A stretch of 64,000 bases of DNA from an uncultured Luteitalea sp. (GTDB taxonomy: Bacteria > Acidobacteriota > Vicinamibacteria > Vicinamibacterales > Vicinamibacteraceae), in assembly GCA_934541105.1 (NCBI GenBank), contig CAKTDA010000007.1, forward strand, positions 261,414 through 325,413, written 5' to 3'. Of the stretch, positions 33,128 through 42,326 are shown one piece after another. Under the pieces are notes generated by a model. The model worked only from the letters and a program-made list of their open reading frames with translations, made no database searches and had not been told where the DNA came from. Positions within the stretch are counted from its first letter, which is position 1. Every line of letters starts with the position of its first letter. A program made the position numbers and the translations under genes.

Positions 33128-35569
33128 ATGCACGCACGGCTCATCGCCCTTCCGATCACGTTCCTGTTCGCCACGTTCATCGCACTCCCCACGACAGCCC
33201 TGGCACAGACGGCTCCGAGGCTCGTCGATGCCACGGGGTTCGAATGGCTGTTCACGAACGACGTCGCGGCCGACGGATCGTACGTCGCGGCCGTCGCGGC
33301 CGACACGTCGCCAGGCGACACGCATCTGTCGGTGCTCGCTGACGCATTCGACGGGTACGGTGCCGCGAGCCTTGCCGTGGACGGCGGCGCATCGGTGCCG
33401 ATCACGGCCGCGTGGGGCGGCGCTACCGAGTGCGGCGGGCGCCAGATGGTGTTCCCCGCGCAGGACGTCGGGGGCGTGCTGGTGACCCGCAAGGTGTACG
33501 TCGCGGGCGATGACGGCTTCGCGCGCTGGCTCACCGTGGTGGGCAACCCGGGCGCCGCGGCGCGATCCGTGGTGCTCGCGGTCGCCGGCAACCTGGGTTC
33601 CGACGGCGGCACCAGGGTGGGCACGACGTCGAGCGGCGACAACGTCGCGTCGGCGGGCGACGCGTGGGTGACCACGTACGGCGCCTTCGTGCAGGAGGCC
33701 TCGGCCGAGCCGCGCCTGGCCCACGTGCTGGCGAGCCCAGGCTCCGGCGTGCAGCCGATCCAGGTCGCCTTCGCCAACGGCAACGACGCGGCGCAGTGGG
33801 CGTACGGGTTCACCGTGCCGGCCGGTGGCAGCGTCGCGGTGCTGCATTTCGCGGCTGCCACGCAGTCGGTGACCGATGCGGCGCTGAAGGCCGCGCAGCT
33901 CGCCGCACTGCCTCCCACTGCCGTGGCCTGCCTGGCGCCGGCCGACCAGGCGGCGGTCGTCAACATGCAGCCCGGCATCGTTCCGGGCGGGCCCGAGTCC
34001 ACGGGCGCCGCGGCGCTGACCATCACGTCGCCGACGCTCAGCGACACGTTCGCAGCCGGCGGCCCGTTCCTCGCACTGGGGGGCACGGCAGGCACGAGCG
34101 GCCTGCAGTCGGTTTCATGGACCAACAGCCGCGGCGGCAGCGGTACGGCACTCGGGACCGCCCAGTGGATGGTCCCGGCCGTGCGGCTGCACGCGGGCAC
34201 GAACGTCATCACCGTGACGGCGCAGTACACGTCCGGCACGCTCACCGACACGCTGACCGTGACGCTCGACGCGCTCACGTACATGCTGCCCGAGGGCGCC
34301 ACCGGCGGCTTCTTCACGACCGACCTGCTCATCGCCAACCCGAATCAGGTCGAGGCGCAGGCACACATCCAGTTCCTGAAGGCGGACGGCACCACGGTCA
34401 CGCTGCCGCCGATGACGCTGGCGCCGACCTCGCGCACGACACTCACGCTCAACGCAGTGCCCGGCGTGGACGACAGCGGAGCGGTGTCGACCGTCGTCAC
34501 GACCTCGCCAGCGACGCCGCTCGTCGTCGAACGCACCATGTTCTGGGACGGCACCTCGTATGGCTCGCACGGTGCGATGGCGCTCGACGGCCCCCGCACG
34601 ACGTTCCTGTTCGGCGAAGGCGCGCAGGGCTTCTTCGATACGTACCTGCTGCTGGCCAATGCGGGCCACGCGCCGGCACGGGCCACGGTGCGCTTCCTGC
34701 GCGAGGGCGACGTGCCCGTCACGCGCAGCTTCGACATCGCGCCCACGTCGCGCATCAACGTGTACGCCGGGAGCATCCCCGAGTTGATCGACCGCGCATT
34801 CTCGATGGCCGTCGAGTCCGACCTGCCGATCGTCGCCGAACGGGCAATGTACTTCGGCTCGCCGCTCTTCGAAGGCGGCCATGACTCCGAGGGCACCGCG
34901 CTCGCCTCGCCGCAGTGGTTCTTCTCGGAAGGTGCGTCGGGCAGCTTCTTCGACACCTACTACCTGCTCGGCAACTCGACGACGCGCACGGCGACGGTGT
35001 CGATGACGTACCTGTTGCCCGACGGCACGACGGTCCCCGTCACGCGGACGGTGGCGCCATTCGGCCGGACGACCGTCCTTGCCGACAACGAGGCCCCTGG
35101 CCTTGCCGATGCGGCGTTCAGCCTGCGCATCGCGTCGAACGTGCCGATCACCGCGGAGCGATCGATGTACTGGGCCGGCACCGCCACCGGATGGTACGAG
35201 GCCCACAACGCGTTCGGGGTGATGGAGCCGGGCCGGAAGTGGGGGCTCGCGGAAGGCCGCGTCGGCACGGCGCGCGGCTTCGAGACCTTCATCCTGATCG
35301 CCAACGACGCCGCCGACGAGTCCATCGTGAAGGTGACGTTCCTCCGCAAGGACGGGGGCACGGTCACGCGCCAGTACACCGTGGCGCCACACAGCCGCTT
35401 CAACGTGTTCGTCAACGCGATGGTGCCGGAACTCGCCAACGAGGAGTTCGGCGCCATCGTCGAAGTCATCGAGGGAAGCCCGATCGTCGTCGAGCGGTCG
35501 CTCTATCACTCGAGTGCCGGCACACAGTTCCGCGGCGGCACCAGTACCCCGGCCCTGCGCCTGCCCTAG
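33128..35569 (+). CDS. large exported protein with four beta-rich repeats
   Basis: An 813-residue protein. A signal peptide (about residues 1-26, ALAQ) leads into an N-terminal region of about 270 residues that contains FEWLFTNDVAADGSY and is of unknown fold. One Ig-like segment follows (about 300-375). Four tandem repeats of about 100 residues then cover about 380-800. Each repeat opens with an aromatic-EGA-G-FFDTYLL-type line (EGATGGFFTTDLLIANP, EGAQGFFDTYLLLANAG, EGASGSFFDTYYLLGNS, EGRVGTARGFETFILIAND). Each then has FL..DGT.V, a TSR/HSR.NV segment, and closes with PIVAERAMY-like text. Similar repeats are frequent in acidobacterial surface proteins. No enzyme motif is seen. Confidence 0.78.
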   Translation: MHARLIALPITFLFATFIALPTTALAQTAPRLVDATGFEWLFTNDVAADGSYVAAVAADTSPGDTHLSVLADAFDGYGAASLAVDGGASVPITAAWGGATECGGRQMVFPAQDVGGVLVTRKVYVAGDDGFARWLTVVGNPGAAARSVVLAVAGNLGSDGGTRVGTTSSGDNVASAGDAWVTTYGAFVQEASAEPRLAHVLASPGSGVQPIQVAFANGNDAAQWAYGFTVPAGGSVAVLHFAAATQSVTDAALKAAQLAALPPTAVACLAPADQAAVVNMQPGIVPGGPESTGAAALTITSPTLSDTFAAGGPFLALGGTAGTSGLQSVSWTNSRGGSGTALGTAQWMVPAVRLHAGTNVITVTAQYTSGTLTDTLTVTLDALTYMLPEGATGGFFTTDLLIANPNQVEAQAHIQFLKADGTTVTLPPMTLAPTSRTTLTLNAVPGVDDSGAVSTVVTTSPATPLVVERTMFWDGTSYGSHGAMALDGPRTTFLFGEGAQGFFDTYLLLANAGHAPARATVRFLREGDVPVTRSFDIAPTSRINVYAGSIPELIDRAFSMAVESDLPIVAERAMYFGSPLFEGGHDSEGTALASPQWFFSEGASGSFFDTYYLLGNSTTRTATVSMTYLLPDGTTVPVTRTVAPFGRTTVLADNEAPGLADAAFSLRIASNVPITAERSMYWAGTATGWYEAHNAFGVMEPGRKWGLAEGRVGTARGFETFILIANDAADESIVKVTFLRKDGGTVTRQYTVAPHSRFNVFVNAMVPELANEEFGAIVEVIEGSPIVVERSLYHSSAGTQFRGGTSTPALRLP

Positions 35570-35867
35570 CCCGGCCCATTCGACCGTCTGTCCGGTCAGG
35601 ATCCGTCGATCCCCCGTACGGGGCCGGGGTCCGTCTCCGTACGGGGTCGGGGTCCGTCGACCTGAAGGTCGACGGCTACGAATCGACGGTTACGAATCGA
35701 CGGTTGCGAATCGACCGTTACGAATCGACCGTTACGAATCGACAACAGTTCGTGGCGGCGGCCGGACCGTTCGGCGGCGGCCGGAGTGTTCGTGGCGGCG
35801 GCCGGACCGTTCGTGGGCGTCGACGTTTACGTCGACGCTCCCCTCCTCCGCTCCCCCTTGCTTCCCC
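35570..35867. repeat. repeat-filled region between convergent genes
   Basis: Gene-free stretch of 298 bp. It holds a duplicated CCGTACGGGGTCGGGGTCCG-type block (about 35613-35656) and an 8-bp hairpin with TGAA loop at 35655-35674. Five 14-bp units of GACGGTTACGAATC type follow at 35671-35740, then two to three GTGGCGGCGGCCGGACCGTTC copies (about 35752-35815). A 10-bp hairpin at 35817-35838 closes it. The hairpins probably terminate both flanking genes; neither has a T run. Confidence 0.75.
35817..35838. terminator. perfect 10-bp hairpin before the peptidase fusion stop
   Basis: GCGTCGACGT and ACGTCGACGC flank two bases (TT). It lies 30 bp beyond the stop of the minus-strand peptidase gene, so it could terminate that transcript. 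It may alternatively be part of the repeat array. Confidence 0.45.
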
Positions 35868-38800
35868 TTACCGCGCCGTCAGCGTGACGGTGGCCGTCGC
35901 ACGCGCGCCGTCGCGCTCGTAGGCAATCGCCACCGACTGGCCCGGCGCGAGCGTGCGGAGCACGTCGGAGTACGCGGCGAGCGACACGAGCGGCTTGCCC
36001 GCCATCTCGACGAGCACGTCGCCGGCCTTCAGCCCTGCCTGCTCCGCGGGCGATCCCGGCACGAGCCCCGAGGCCCGCACGCCGGGCCCTGCAAACGCGA
36101 AGTCGGGCACGATGCCGAACCCGGCGCGCCGCGGCGCGGATCCGGCACCCGACTCCGGACCGCGCGCAGTCGCCGACCCCGCACTGCCACCCGGTGCGGC
36201 AATCGTCGCCGTCAGCGGCTCCGGGCGCTCGGCGAGGTACGCGATCGCCTCGCGGGCCACGGTCGCGACCCGCACCAGTCCGGCGACATCGACCTTGTCG
36301 GACGTGTCTCCCGGGCGGTGGTAGTCCACGTGCGGCGGCGTGAACAGCTGCACGGCGGGAATCCCGCGGGCGATGAAGCTGGCCTGGTCGGATGACTCGA
36401 GTCCCTGCGTCGCCATCTGCGTCTGGATGCCGGTCACGAAACCGATACCGCGAAACACGTGCGGCCACTCGGTTGCCGTACCCGCGCCAATCACGCCGAG
36501 CGGTGACGTGCCGAGGCGGCCGACGCTGTCGATGTTGATCGCCGCGCGGATGCCCTCACGTGGACGCACCGGATGCTCGGCGTAGTGCCGGGAGCCCAGC
36601 ATGCCTGCCTCCTCACCGGTGACGGCGACGAACACGAGCGTGCGACGCGGTGCGCCTGCTGCCGTCAGCGCGCGCGCCACTTCGAGGAGCACGGCAACGC
36701 CGCTTGCGTTGTCGTCGGCGCCCGGGTGCAGCTTGCCTTCGTCGCCCGCACGCGGGTCAGGCCATCCCATGCCCAGGTGGTCGTAGTGCGCCGTGATGAC
36801 GACAGACTGGTTTTTCCACGCCGGATCCGTGCCCGGCAGGATGCCGACGATGTTCGTCAGCGTCGCCGGCGCGCCGTCGGGCGTGCGCGTCGTCGTGAAC
36901 GGCTGCCGGTACGAACCGTCCGGCATGCCGGGCGCCAGGCCCACTGCCGCGAACTGCTCCGCGACGTAGGCAGCCGCCTTCTCGAGGCCGGCCGTGCCGA
37001 CGCCGCGGCCCTGGTATTCCGCCGCCGCCAGCGTCGATACGTGCGTCTTCAGTGACGTTTCCGAGAACACGGGCGGCAGCGACGCGAGAGGCTCGCGCGT
37101 GATCGTCAGCGGAGGCACCGGCGCCGTGCGGCCTGCGGCCTCGCGCAGATCCACGACGAGCGGCGAGTCCGAGGCCTGCCACTGCCCCTTCAGCATGTTC
37201 ACCGGCTCGGCGCCCTCGAAGCCCAGGTACGAGTACTTGCCGTAGTGCGGCAGTTTGCGCGCAAGGCCTGCAATGGCGTCCGTCCGGTCGGAAGCAATCC
37301 AGCCGACGGCCTTCGAGACATTGTCGGGATGTCGACGCACGATCACCGCCGCGTGATCGCCGACCGCCATCGGCTGCGCGTCGATGCGCCACCGCGTATC
37401 GTCGAGACCGACGGCGGTGCCGTCCACGAGCGACGCCGCGAACCTGTTGGTGCGCCCGAGCAGCCACACCGATCGATCCGCGGGCAGTTCGGCGACCTCG
37501 CGATCCGTGACGATGCGCGGTGCGTGCGCGGGGGCCTGCCAGCTCTCGACCATCGCGCGGTACGCGGCTGCGCGGGCCGGCTCCTCGTCGGCGGCGATGA
37601 CGACGAGCGGCGCCGGCTCGCCGAAGATCTGGCCGAGCGACGGCGGCGTCTCGCGCGCGTCGAGCCGGCGGAACGTGTCGAACGCGGGATCGACGTGCAG
37701 CACGAGCGGCGTGTCGGCGGCTTCGATCCGGAACGCGGCCTCGGCGCCTGCGAGCGCCACGCGGTGCTCCACGAGCGCGCCGGCCGTCTGGACGACGATC
37801 GGCACGTCGACCGCGAACGGCGCACCTGGCTGCGTCTGGGCCATCACGCCCTCGACGACGAAGCCGGACGGTCCGCGCGTCACGCGCGTGTCGCGGACGG
37901 CGAGCGTGGGGGCGCCCGGTCGCGCAATCCAGTCCTCGAAGAACCGCGCGAGATCCTGGCCGCTCACCGACTCCATCACCCGCCGCACATCGTCGAACGA
38001 CGCGCGGGAGCCGCGATGCTCCCGATAGAAGCGCGCGAGGAACGTGCGGAACGCGTCGTCGCCGACCTTCCGGCGCAAGGCGTGGAATCCCATCATCGTG
38101 CGGCCGTAGCCGACGGCCTCCGTGGCCGCACTGTGCCGGCCGCGGAACTCCACGAGCGGGAAGTCCTGCGCCGACGACACGTAGTCGCGGTACTTCTGCA
38201 GCGTCGAACGGCGGTAGGTAGCGTCTTCCCCGCGCTGCTCCTGCATCAGGTGATCGGCGACGTACGCGGTGAGCCCCTCGGACCAGTTGCCGCGCGTCTC
38301 GTCCACGAACACGGAGTTGCCCCACCAGTTGTGCAGGATCTCGTGCGGGTACGAGGACGTGATGATGAACGGAAAGCGGATGATCTGCGGGCCGAGCAGC
38401 GTGAACGACGGCATCCCGTACCCGGTCTCCCAGAAGTTCTCGACGAGCGCGAACTTGCCGTACGGGTACGGCCCGATGAGACCGCGGTACATCTCGAGGT
38501 ACTGCGCGGTCGCGGCCAGGTACTTCGAGGCGAGCGCCGGGTCGGACTCGTGGAGGTAGACCTGCGCCTCCACAGCGCCCGCCGCCTGCGTCGACACCTG
38601 CAGCGGTCCGCCCACGATGTGGATCTGATCGACGGGATCGGACGAGGCCCAGCGCGCGCGGCCGTCAGTGCCGCGCGACGTGCCTGCACCTTCACTCACC
38701 ACGCGCCAGTCGGCAGGCTGGCTGACGGTCATCTCGAACGTCACGAGCGCACGGCCGACGAGCGGATACCAGGCGCTCACGCCCGGCAGGTAGACGCCGA

Positions 38801-39236
38801 CGGGTGCAATCAGCCCGGGCGTCGACCTGAATCCGCGCGTGTACTCCTCGCGGGCGTCAGACAGCGCGAAGTCGAACACGCCGTCGTACTCGACGTGCAG
38901 CGTCGCGCCGGGTGCCGGGAGCGTCGCGCGGTAGCGCTTCACCGACGGCGAACGTTGCGGCTCCCCGCCCTCGACGTCGCCGAGCCATGCGACGTCGCCG
39001 GCCGACACTTCCTGCACGACGGGATCGGCCTTCGTGATGCGCAGCCGCTCGTGGAGCAGGAACTCGACGTCGCGAACCGTGCCGCCCGGCGTGACGTCGG
39101 CCTTGACCGAGAGACGCCCCGACGCAGGGTCGAGCGCGACTTCGAGCACCTGATGGACGCGATCCTGCGCCGATGCCGTGCCCGCCGCCAGGGCGGCACA
39201 CAGGGCGACGAGGACGATCCGCAGCGGTCGCGACAT
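35868..39236 (-). CDS. fused M1-like aminopeptidase, M28 peptidase and PDZ domain protein
   Basis: A 1122-residue exported protein with a signal peptide ending ASAQ near residue 24. The M1-like half has HEILHNWWGN near residue 303 and a downstream Glu in NWSEGLTAY, the usual zinc site, although the spacing between the two is one residue shorter than HEXXH-18-E. The M28 half has TAHYDHLGMGW, HPGADDNASG near residue 860, GEEAGMLGS, NIDSVGRLG and a final His in HVDYHRPGD. These supply the two-zinc ligands. A C-terminal PDZ domain (about 1040-1115) contains PGSPAEQAGLKAGDVLVEM. The ATG overlaps the stop of the TonB receptor (TGATG), so the two are coupled, which suggests peptide degradation linked to uptake. 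Confidence 0.9.
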   Translation of the reverse strand: MSRPLRIVLVALCAALAAGTASAQDRVHQVLEVALDPASGRLSVKADVTPGGTVRDVEFLLHERLRITKADPVVQEVSAGDVAWLGDVEGGEPQRSPSVKRYRATLPAPGATLHVEYDGVFDFALSDAREEYTRGFRSTPGLIAPVGVYLPGVSAWYPLVGRALVTFEMTVSQPADWRVVSEGAGTSRGTDGRARWASSDPVDQIHIVGGPLQVSTQAAGAVEAQVYLHESDPALASKYLAATAQYLEMYRGLIGPYPYGKFALVENFWETGYGMPSFTLLGPQIIRFPFIITSSYPHEILHNWWGNSVFVDETRGNWSEGLTAYVADHLMQEQRGEDATYRRSTLQKYRDYVSSAQDFPLVEFRGRHSAATEAVGYGRTMMGFHALRRKVGDDAFRTFLARFYREHRGSRASFDDVRRVMESVSGQDLARFFEDWIARPGAPTLAVRDTRVTRGPSGFVVEGVMAQTQPGAPFAVDVPIVVQTAGALVEHRVALAGAEAAFRIEAADTPLVLHVDPAFDTFRRLDARETPPSLGQIFGEPAPLVVIAADEEPARAAAYRAMVESWQAPAHAPRIVTDREVAELPADRSVWLLGRTNRFAASLVDGTAVGLDDTRWRIDAQPMAVGDHAAVIVRRHPDNVSKAVGWIASDRTDAIAGLARKLPHYGKYSYLGFEGAEPVNMLKGQWQASDSPLVVDLREAAGRTAPVPPLTITREPLASLPPVFSETSLKTHVSTLAAAEYQGRGVGTAGLEKAAAYVAEQFAAVGLAPGMPDGSYRQPFTTTRTPDGAPATLTNIVGILPGTDPAWKNQSVVITAHYDHLGMGWPDPRAGDEGKLHPGADDNASGVAVLLEVARALTAAGAPRRTLVFVAVTGEEAGMLGSRHYAEHPVRPREGIRAAINIDSVGRLGTSPLGVIGAGTATEWPHVFRGIGFVTGIQTQMATQGLESSDQASFIARGIPAVQLFTPPHVDYHRPGDTSDKVDVAGLVRVATVAREAIAYLAERPEPLTATIAAPGGSAGSATARGPESGAGSAPRRAGFGIVPDFAFAGPGVRASGLVPGSPAEQAGLKAGDVLVEMAGKPLVSLAAYSDVLRTLAPGQSVAIAYERDGARATATVTLTAR

Positions 39237-41476
39237 CAGCGAAGCCCTCCGAGATCCACGGTGAGTCCGGCGAGGACCGTGCGCGGGGCGAGCCATGCCT
39301 GGAAGTCGCCCTCGACGGGCTGTCCCTGGGCATTGCGCAGGAACACGTCACGAACGTCGAACATGTTGCCGACCTGCACGTAGGCGCTCACCGTGTGGCC
39401 ATCGCGGCGCAGCAGGCGCTTGGCGACCTGTGCGTTCCAGACCTGGTAGGCGGGCGTGTAGCTGCCGTCCACGGCAGGCGGGACGGCGCCAAGGATCTGT
39501 CCACGCAGGTTGGCACGCAGTCCGCTGCGATCGTGGGCCCACAGCAGCTTGAGGAACGCCGCGTGGCGCGCATAGCCGCCAATCTCCACGCCGTCGTCGT
39601 CCTCGCGGCGGTTGTACGTGTACGACAGGCTCGGCGTGAACCCGTGCGGCAGCGTGACCGACGCGGACATGTTCGTGCCGCGCGACGTGTACGTGCGCAG
39701 GTTCGCGTACGTGAACGGCTGCCGGCTCAGGTCGAACGTGATGCCGTTCTCGACGCGTGCCGCGAAGTAGTCGGCCGATACCTGCGCGCGCGTGCCTGCC
39801 CACGCGTACCCGACATTGAGCGTGTTTGCCGTCTCCGGCTTCAGGTCGGGGTTGCCAACGAAGGCCGGTGGCGTGAAGAGGTACAGCTCGCCGAAGAACG
39901 GCGGCCGGTAGCCGTGGCCTGCCGCGAGCCGCAGGCGGTGCCGATCGGCAAGCCGATACGACGCGCTGGCCTTGGGGCTCCACTCGCTGCCGAAGTCGCT
40001 GAAGTCGTCGTAGCGTGCGCCCGCAGCCACGGTGAGGCGGTTGCCGAGACGCAGTTCCTGCTGGAACCAGCCCGTGGTGATGTCGCGCGCCGGATCCGCC
40101 ACGCTGAGCGTGCTGCGCGAGAGCTTTTCCTGCCGGCGCTCGACGCCGCCCTGCAGCGGGTGATCGGCGCCGAACGCGCGCCACGCGTGCGACGCCGTCA
40201 GGCGGAGCTCGTCGTTCCACTCACGCCACGGGGCCTGCGGCTGGACGCGGCTGTCGATGGAGAACACGCGCGTCTCGTCGCGCAGGTACCAGCCACCCGT
40301 GTAGGCCACCGACACCGTCGTGGACGGCGAGGCGACGATGTCGAGCGTCGGCGACACCGAGTAGCGCGTGAGCTCGCGCTGCGAGTCGTAGACACTCGAC
40401 GGCAGCTGCGTGGCACCCGCGAAGAAGTAGTCGTCGATTTCGCGGCGCGAGTAGTCGCCCGCCACGCGGAGGAAGGCCCGGTCTGCCACGCTGGTGTCGG
40501 CATTGAGCGTGCCCGACCACCAGCTGCTGCGCGGCTGCCCGATCGTCTGCGGGTTGGCCTCGCTCAGGTCGAAGCCGTCGTAACCGCGGTAGCCGACGCT
40601 CCCGCTGACGCCGCCGCGCGTGCCGCGCCAGCCCAGTGTCTCGTTCACGCGCCAGTCGCCGTAGGACCCGCCGCTGACGTCGGTCAGGCTCGTCAGGCCC
40701 GGCGTCTTCGACTGCCGCGTGACGAAGTTCACCACGCCGCCGATCGCGTCCGATCCGTAGAGCGCCGACCCCGCGCCCTTCACGATCTCGACGCGTTCGA
40801 CGCCGGTCATCGGCAGGTCCTCGAGGTTCAGGCTGCCGTTGGCGTCCTTGCCGAGATATCGCCGTCCGTCCACGAGCACCAGCACGCCGCTGTTGGGAAT
40901 GCCGTTCAGCGAGAGGTGGCCCTGCCCGCCGCCGGCCTGCACCTGGATGCCGGCACCGGTCTGCTCGATCAACAGGTCCTTTGCCGTGCGGGCCCCGGTG
41001 TCGGCAACCTGTCCCTGATCGATCAGCACGATGGGATCCGGAACGTCGAGCAACACCTGCTCGCGCCGGTTCGCCGTCGTGACGGTGACCTCGGTCGAGA
41101 ACTGCGCCAGTGTCAGGCGGATGTCGAGCGCGTCGGCACTGTCGGCACCGACGGGGACGTCGACACGCGTGGCATCGGCAAAGCCGGTGAACGCCACGCG
41201 AATCGTGTAGGTCCCGGGCGGCAGGCCGTCGAGGACGGCAATGCCGCGATCGTCCGTGACGGCACGCGCCGCCACCGCGAGCGGCGTCGTGGATCGGGCG
41301 GCCGTGACCACGGCGCCGGGAAGGACGCCATCGGCGTCGCCGACGGTGACCTGGAGGCGATGCGCTGCGGAGACGGGTGACGAGGTGGAGGGCGACTGGG
41401 CAAGGGCGCGGGGCGACGTCGCCGCGAGGAGCGACGCGCCAAGTGCCGCGGCCCGCAGGAGCGGGAAGATGGGCAT
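39236..41476 (-). CDS. TonB-dependent outer-membrane receptor
   Basis: A 746-residue receptor. A signal peptide (about residues 1-27) is followed by a carboxypeptidase-regulatory-like beta domain (about 35-115), a plug domain (about 130-250, with VLVLVDGRRYLGKDA and VEIVKGAGSALYGSDAIGG), and a 22-strand-type barrel. Plug and barrel motifs are those of siderophore/vitamin-type receptors. The gene is coupled to a two-protease fusion, which points to peptides or protein-bound ligands as substrate. No cobalamin riboswitch B12 box was seen upstream. ATG at 41476 is used because it begins the signal peptide; longer in-frame starts exist. Confidence 0.9.
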   Translation of the reverse strand: MPIFPLLRAAALGASLLAATSPRALAQSPSTSSPVSAAHRLQVTVGDADGVLPGAVVTAARSTTPLAVAARAVTDDRGIAVLDGLPPGTYTIRVAFTGFADATRVDVPVGADSADALDIRLTLAQFSTEVTVTTANRREQVLLDVPDPIVLIDQGQVADTGARTAKDLLIEQTGAGIQVQAGGGQGHLSLNGIPNSGVLVLVDGRRYLGKDANGSLNLEDLPMTGVERVEIVKGAGSALYGSDAIGGVVNFVTRQSKTPGLTSLTDVSGGSYGDWRVNETLGWRGTRGGVSGSVGYRGYDGFDLSEANPQTIGQPRSSWWSGTLNADTSVADRAFLRVAGDYSRREIDDYFFAGATQLPSSVYDSQRELTRYSVSPTLDIVASPSTTVSVAYTGGWYLRDETRVFSIDSRVQPQAPWREWNDELRLTASHAWRAFGADHPLQGGVERRQEKLSRSTLSVADPARDITTGWFQQELRLGNRLTVAAGARYDDFSDFGSEWSPKASASYRLADRHRLRLAAGHGYRPPFFGELYLFTPPAFVGNPDLKPETANTLNVGYAWAGTRAQVSADYFAARVENGITFDLSRQPFTYANLRTYTSRGTNMSASVTLPHGFTPSLSYTYNRREDDDGVEIGGYARHAAFLKLLWAHDRSGLRANLRGQILGAVPPAVDGSYTPAYQVWNAQVAKRLLRRDGHTVSAYVQVGNMFDVRDVFLRNAQGQPVEGDFQAWLAPRTVLAGLTVDLGGLR

Positions 41477-41576
41477 GGCAGGACAGGCGGCGGCATCGGC
41501 AGCGGCGGCCGGCCCGGATGGGCGGCCCTGCCCGGATGCGCGCACCGATCAGGGTCCCGCGCCGGGCGAGCGCAGG

Positions 41577-42320
41577 TCAAGTGTCGGGCGAGAAGTCGGC
41601 ACGCAGCGGCAGGTGGTCCGAAGCGCCGGTCGCGGTGTCGCTCGCGACGACCTCGCACGCCGTCACCCGGGACGCGAAGGCCGCCGGGACGAACACGTAG
41701 TCGAGCCGCAGGTGCGGGTTCCAGGTCGGGAACGTGAAGCCGGTCTCGCCGGGGTTGGCGGCGCGATAGGCGTCCACGTATCCGGCGTCGAGCACCTGCT
41801 GCACCGTGCGCCACCGGATGTGCCCCCCGCTCATCCACACGAACGGCCGGAGGCGCAGCGGGAGCAGCCGAGTGTCGAGCAGTTCGCCGGGCGCCAGCGT
41901 GTTGAAATCGCCCGCCAGCACGTGGAAGCCGCCCGCATGCGCGGCGACCGTGCGCAGCAGGGCCCGCACCTCACCAACCCGACGGCGCTCGGTCCAGGCG
42001 GCGTGCACCGCGCTGAGATGGACGCCGAACAGCCGGACGCCGCCGCCCGCCGGCACCACCTCGAGGAACGCATGGCGCGAGCCCCGCGGCTGGTGCCATT
42101 CGAAGTGTTCGACACGTCGCCGCGCCAGGAAGCCGAGCGATTGGCGTCGCGAGGTACCCCAGTGCGGCATGCCCGTGGCTTCCGCCAGGCGTTCGACGAT
42201 GGCGTGACGGGTCGCCTCCTGGAGGAGCACGACATCGGGCGCGGAGGCGGTGATGGTGGCGGCAAGGGCGTCCTCGCGCCCCGCTCCGCCATAACGGATG
42301 TTGTAGCTGAGGAGGCGCAC
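41577..42320 (-). CDS. endonuclease/exonuclease/phosphatase-family protein
   Basis: A 247-residue enzyme of the DNase I-like metal-dependent phosphodiesterase fold. Motifs are in order: LLSYNIRYGG near residue 3 (metal Asn), VVLLQEAT near residue 29 (metal Glu), HVLAGDFNTL near residue 137 (catalytic Asp and Asn), YVFVPA, and ASDHLPLRADF at the C-terminus (catalytic Asp-His). No signal peptide is apparent, so it is likely cytoplasmic. It starts 7 nt after the nucleotidyltransferase-fold gene. Members range from nucleases to sphingomyelinase- and inositol-phosphatase-like enzymes, and the substrate is undetermined. Confidence 0.87.
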   Translation of the reverse strand: MRLLSYNIRYGGAGREDALAATITASAPDVVLLQEATRHAIVERLAEATGMPHWGTSRRQSLGFLARRRVEHFEWHQPRGSRHAFLEVVPAGGGVRLFGVHLSAVHAAWTERRRVGEVRALLRTVAAHAGGFHVLAGDFNTLAPGELLDTRLLPLRLRPFVWMSGGHIRWRTVQQVLDAGYVDAYRAANPGETGFTFPTWNPHLRLDYVFVPAAFASRVTACEVVASDTATGASDHLPLRADFSPDT

Positions 42321-42326
42321 GACGGC

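Noticed and set aside
35671..35740. Possible CRISPR array
   Set aside because: The 14-bp units are directly contiguous without unique spacers, and no cas gene is in the window.
41477..41576. Riboswitch upstream of the TonB-dependent receptor
   Set aside because: The gap of 100 bp has no B12 box (GCCACTG-type) and only a fragment resembling TPP riboswitch text (ACCCTGATC); not enough for a fold.
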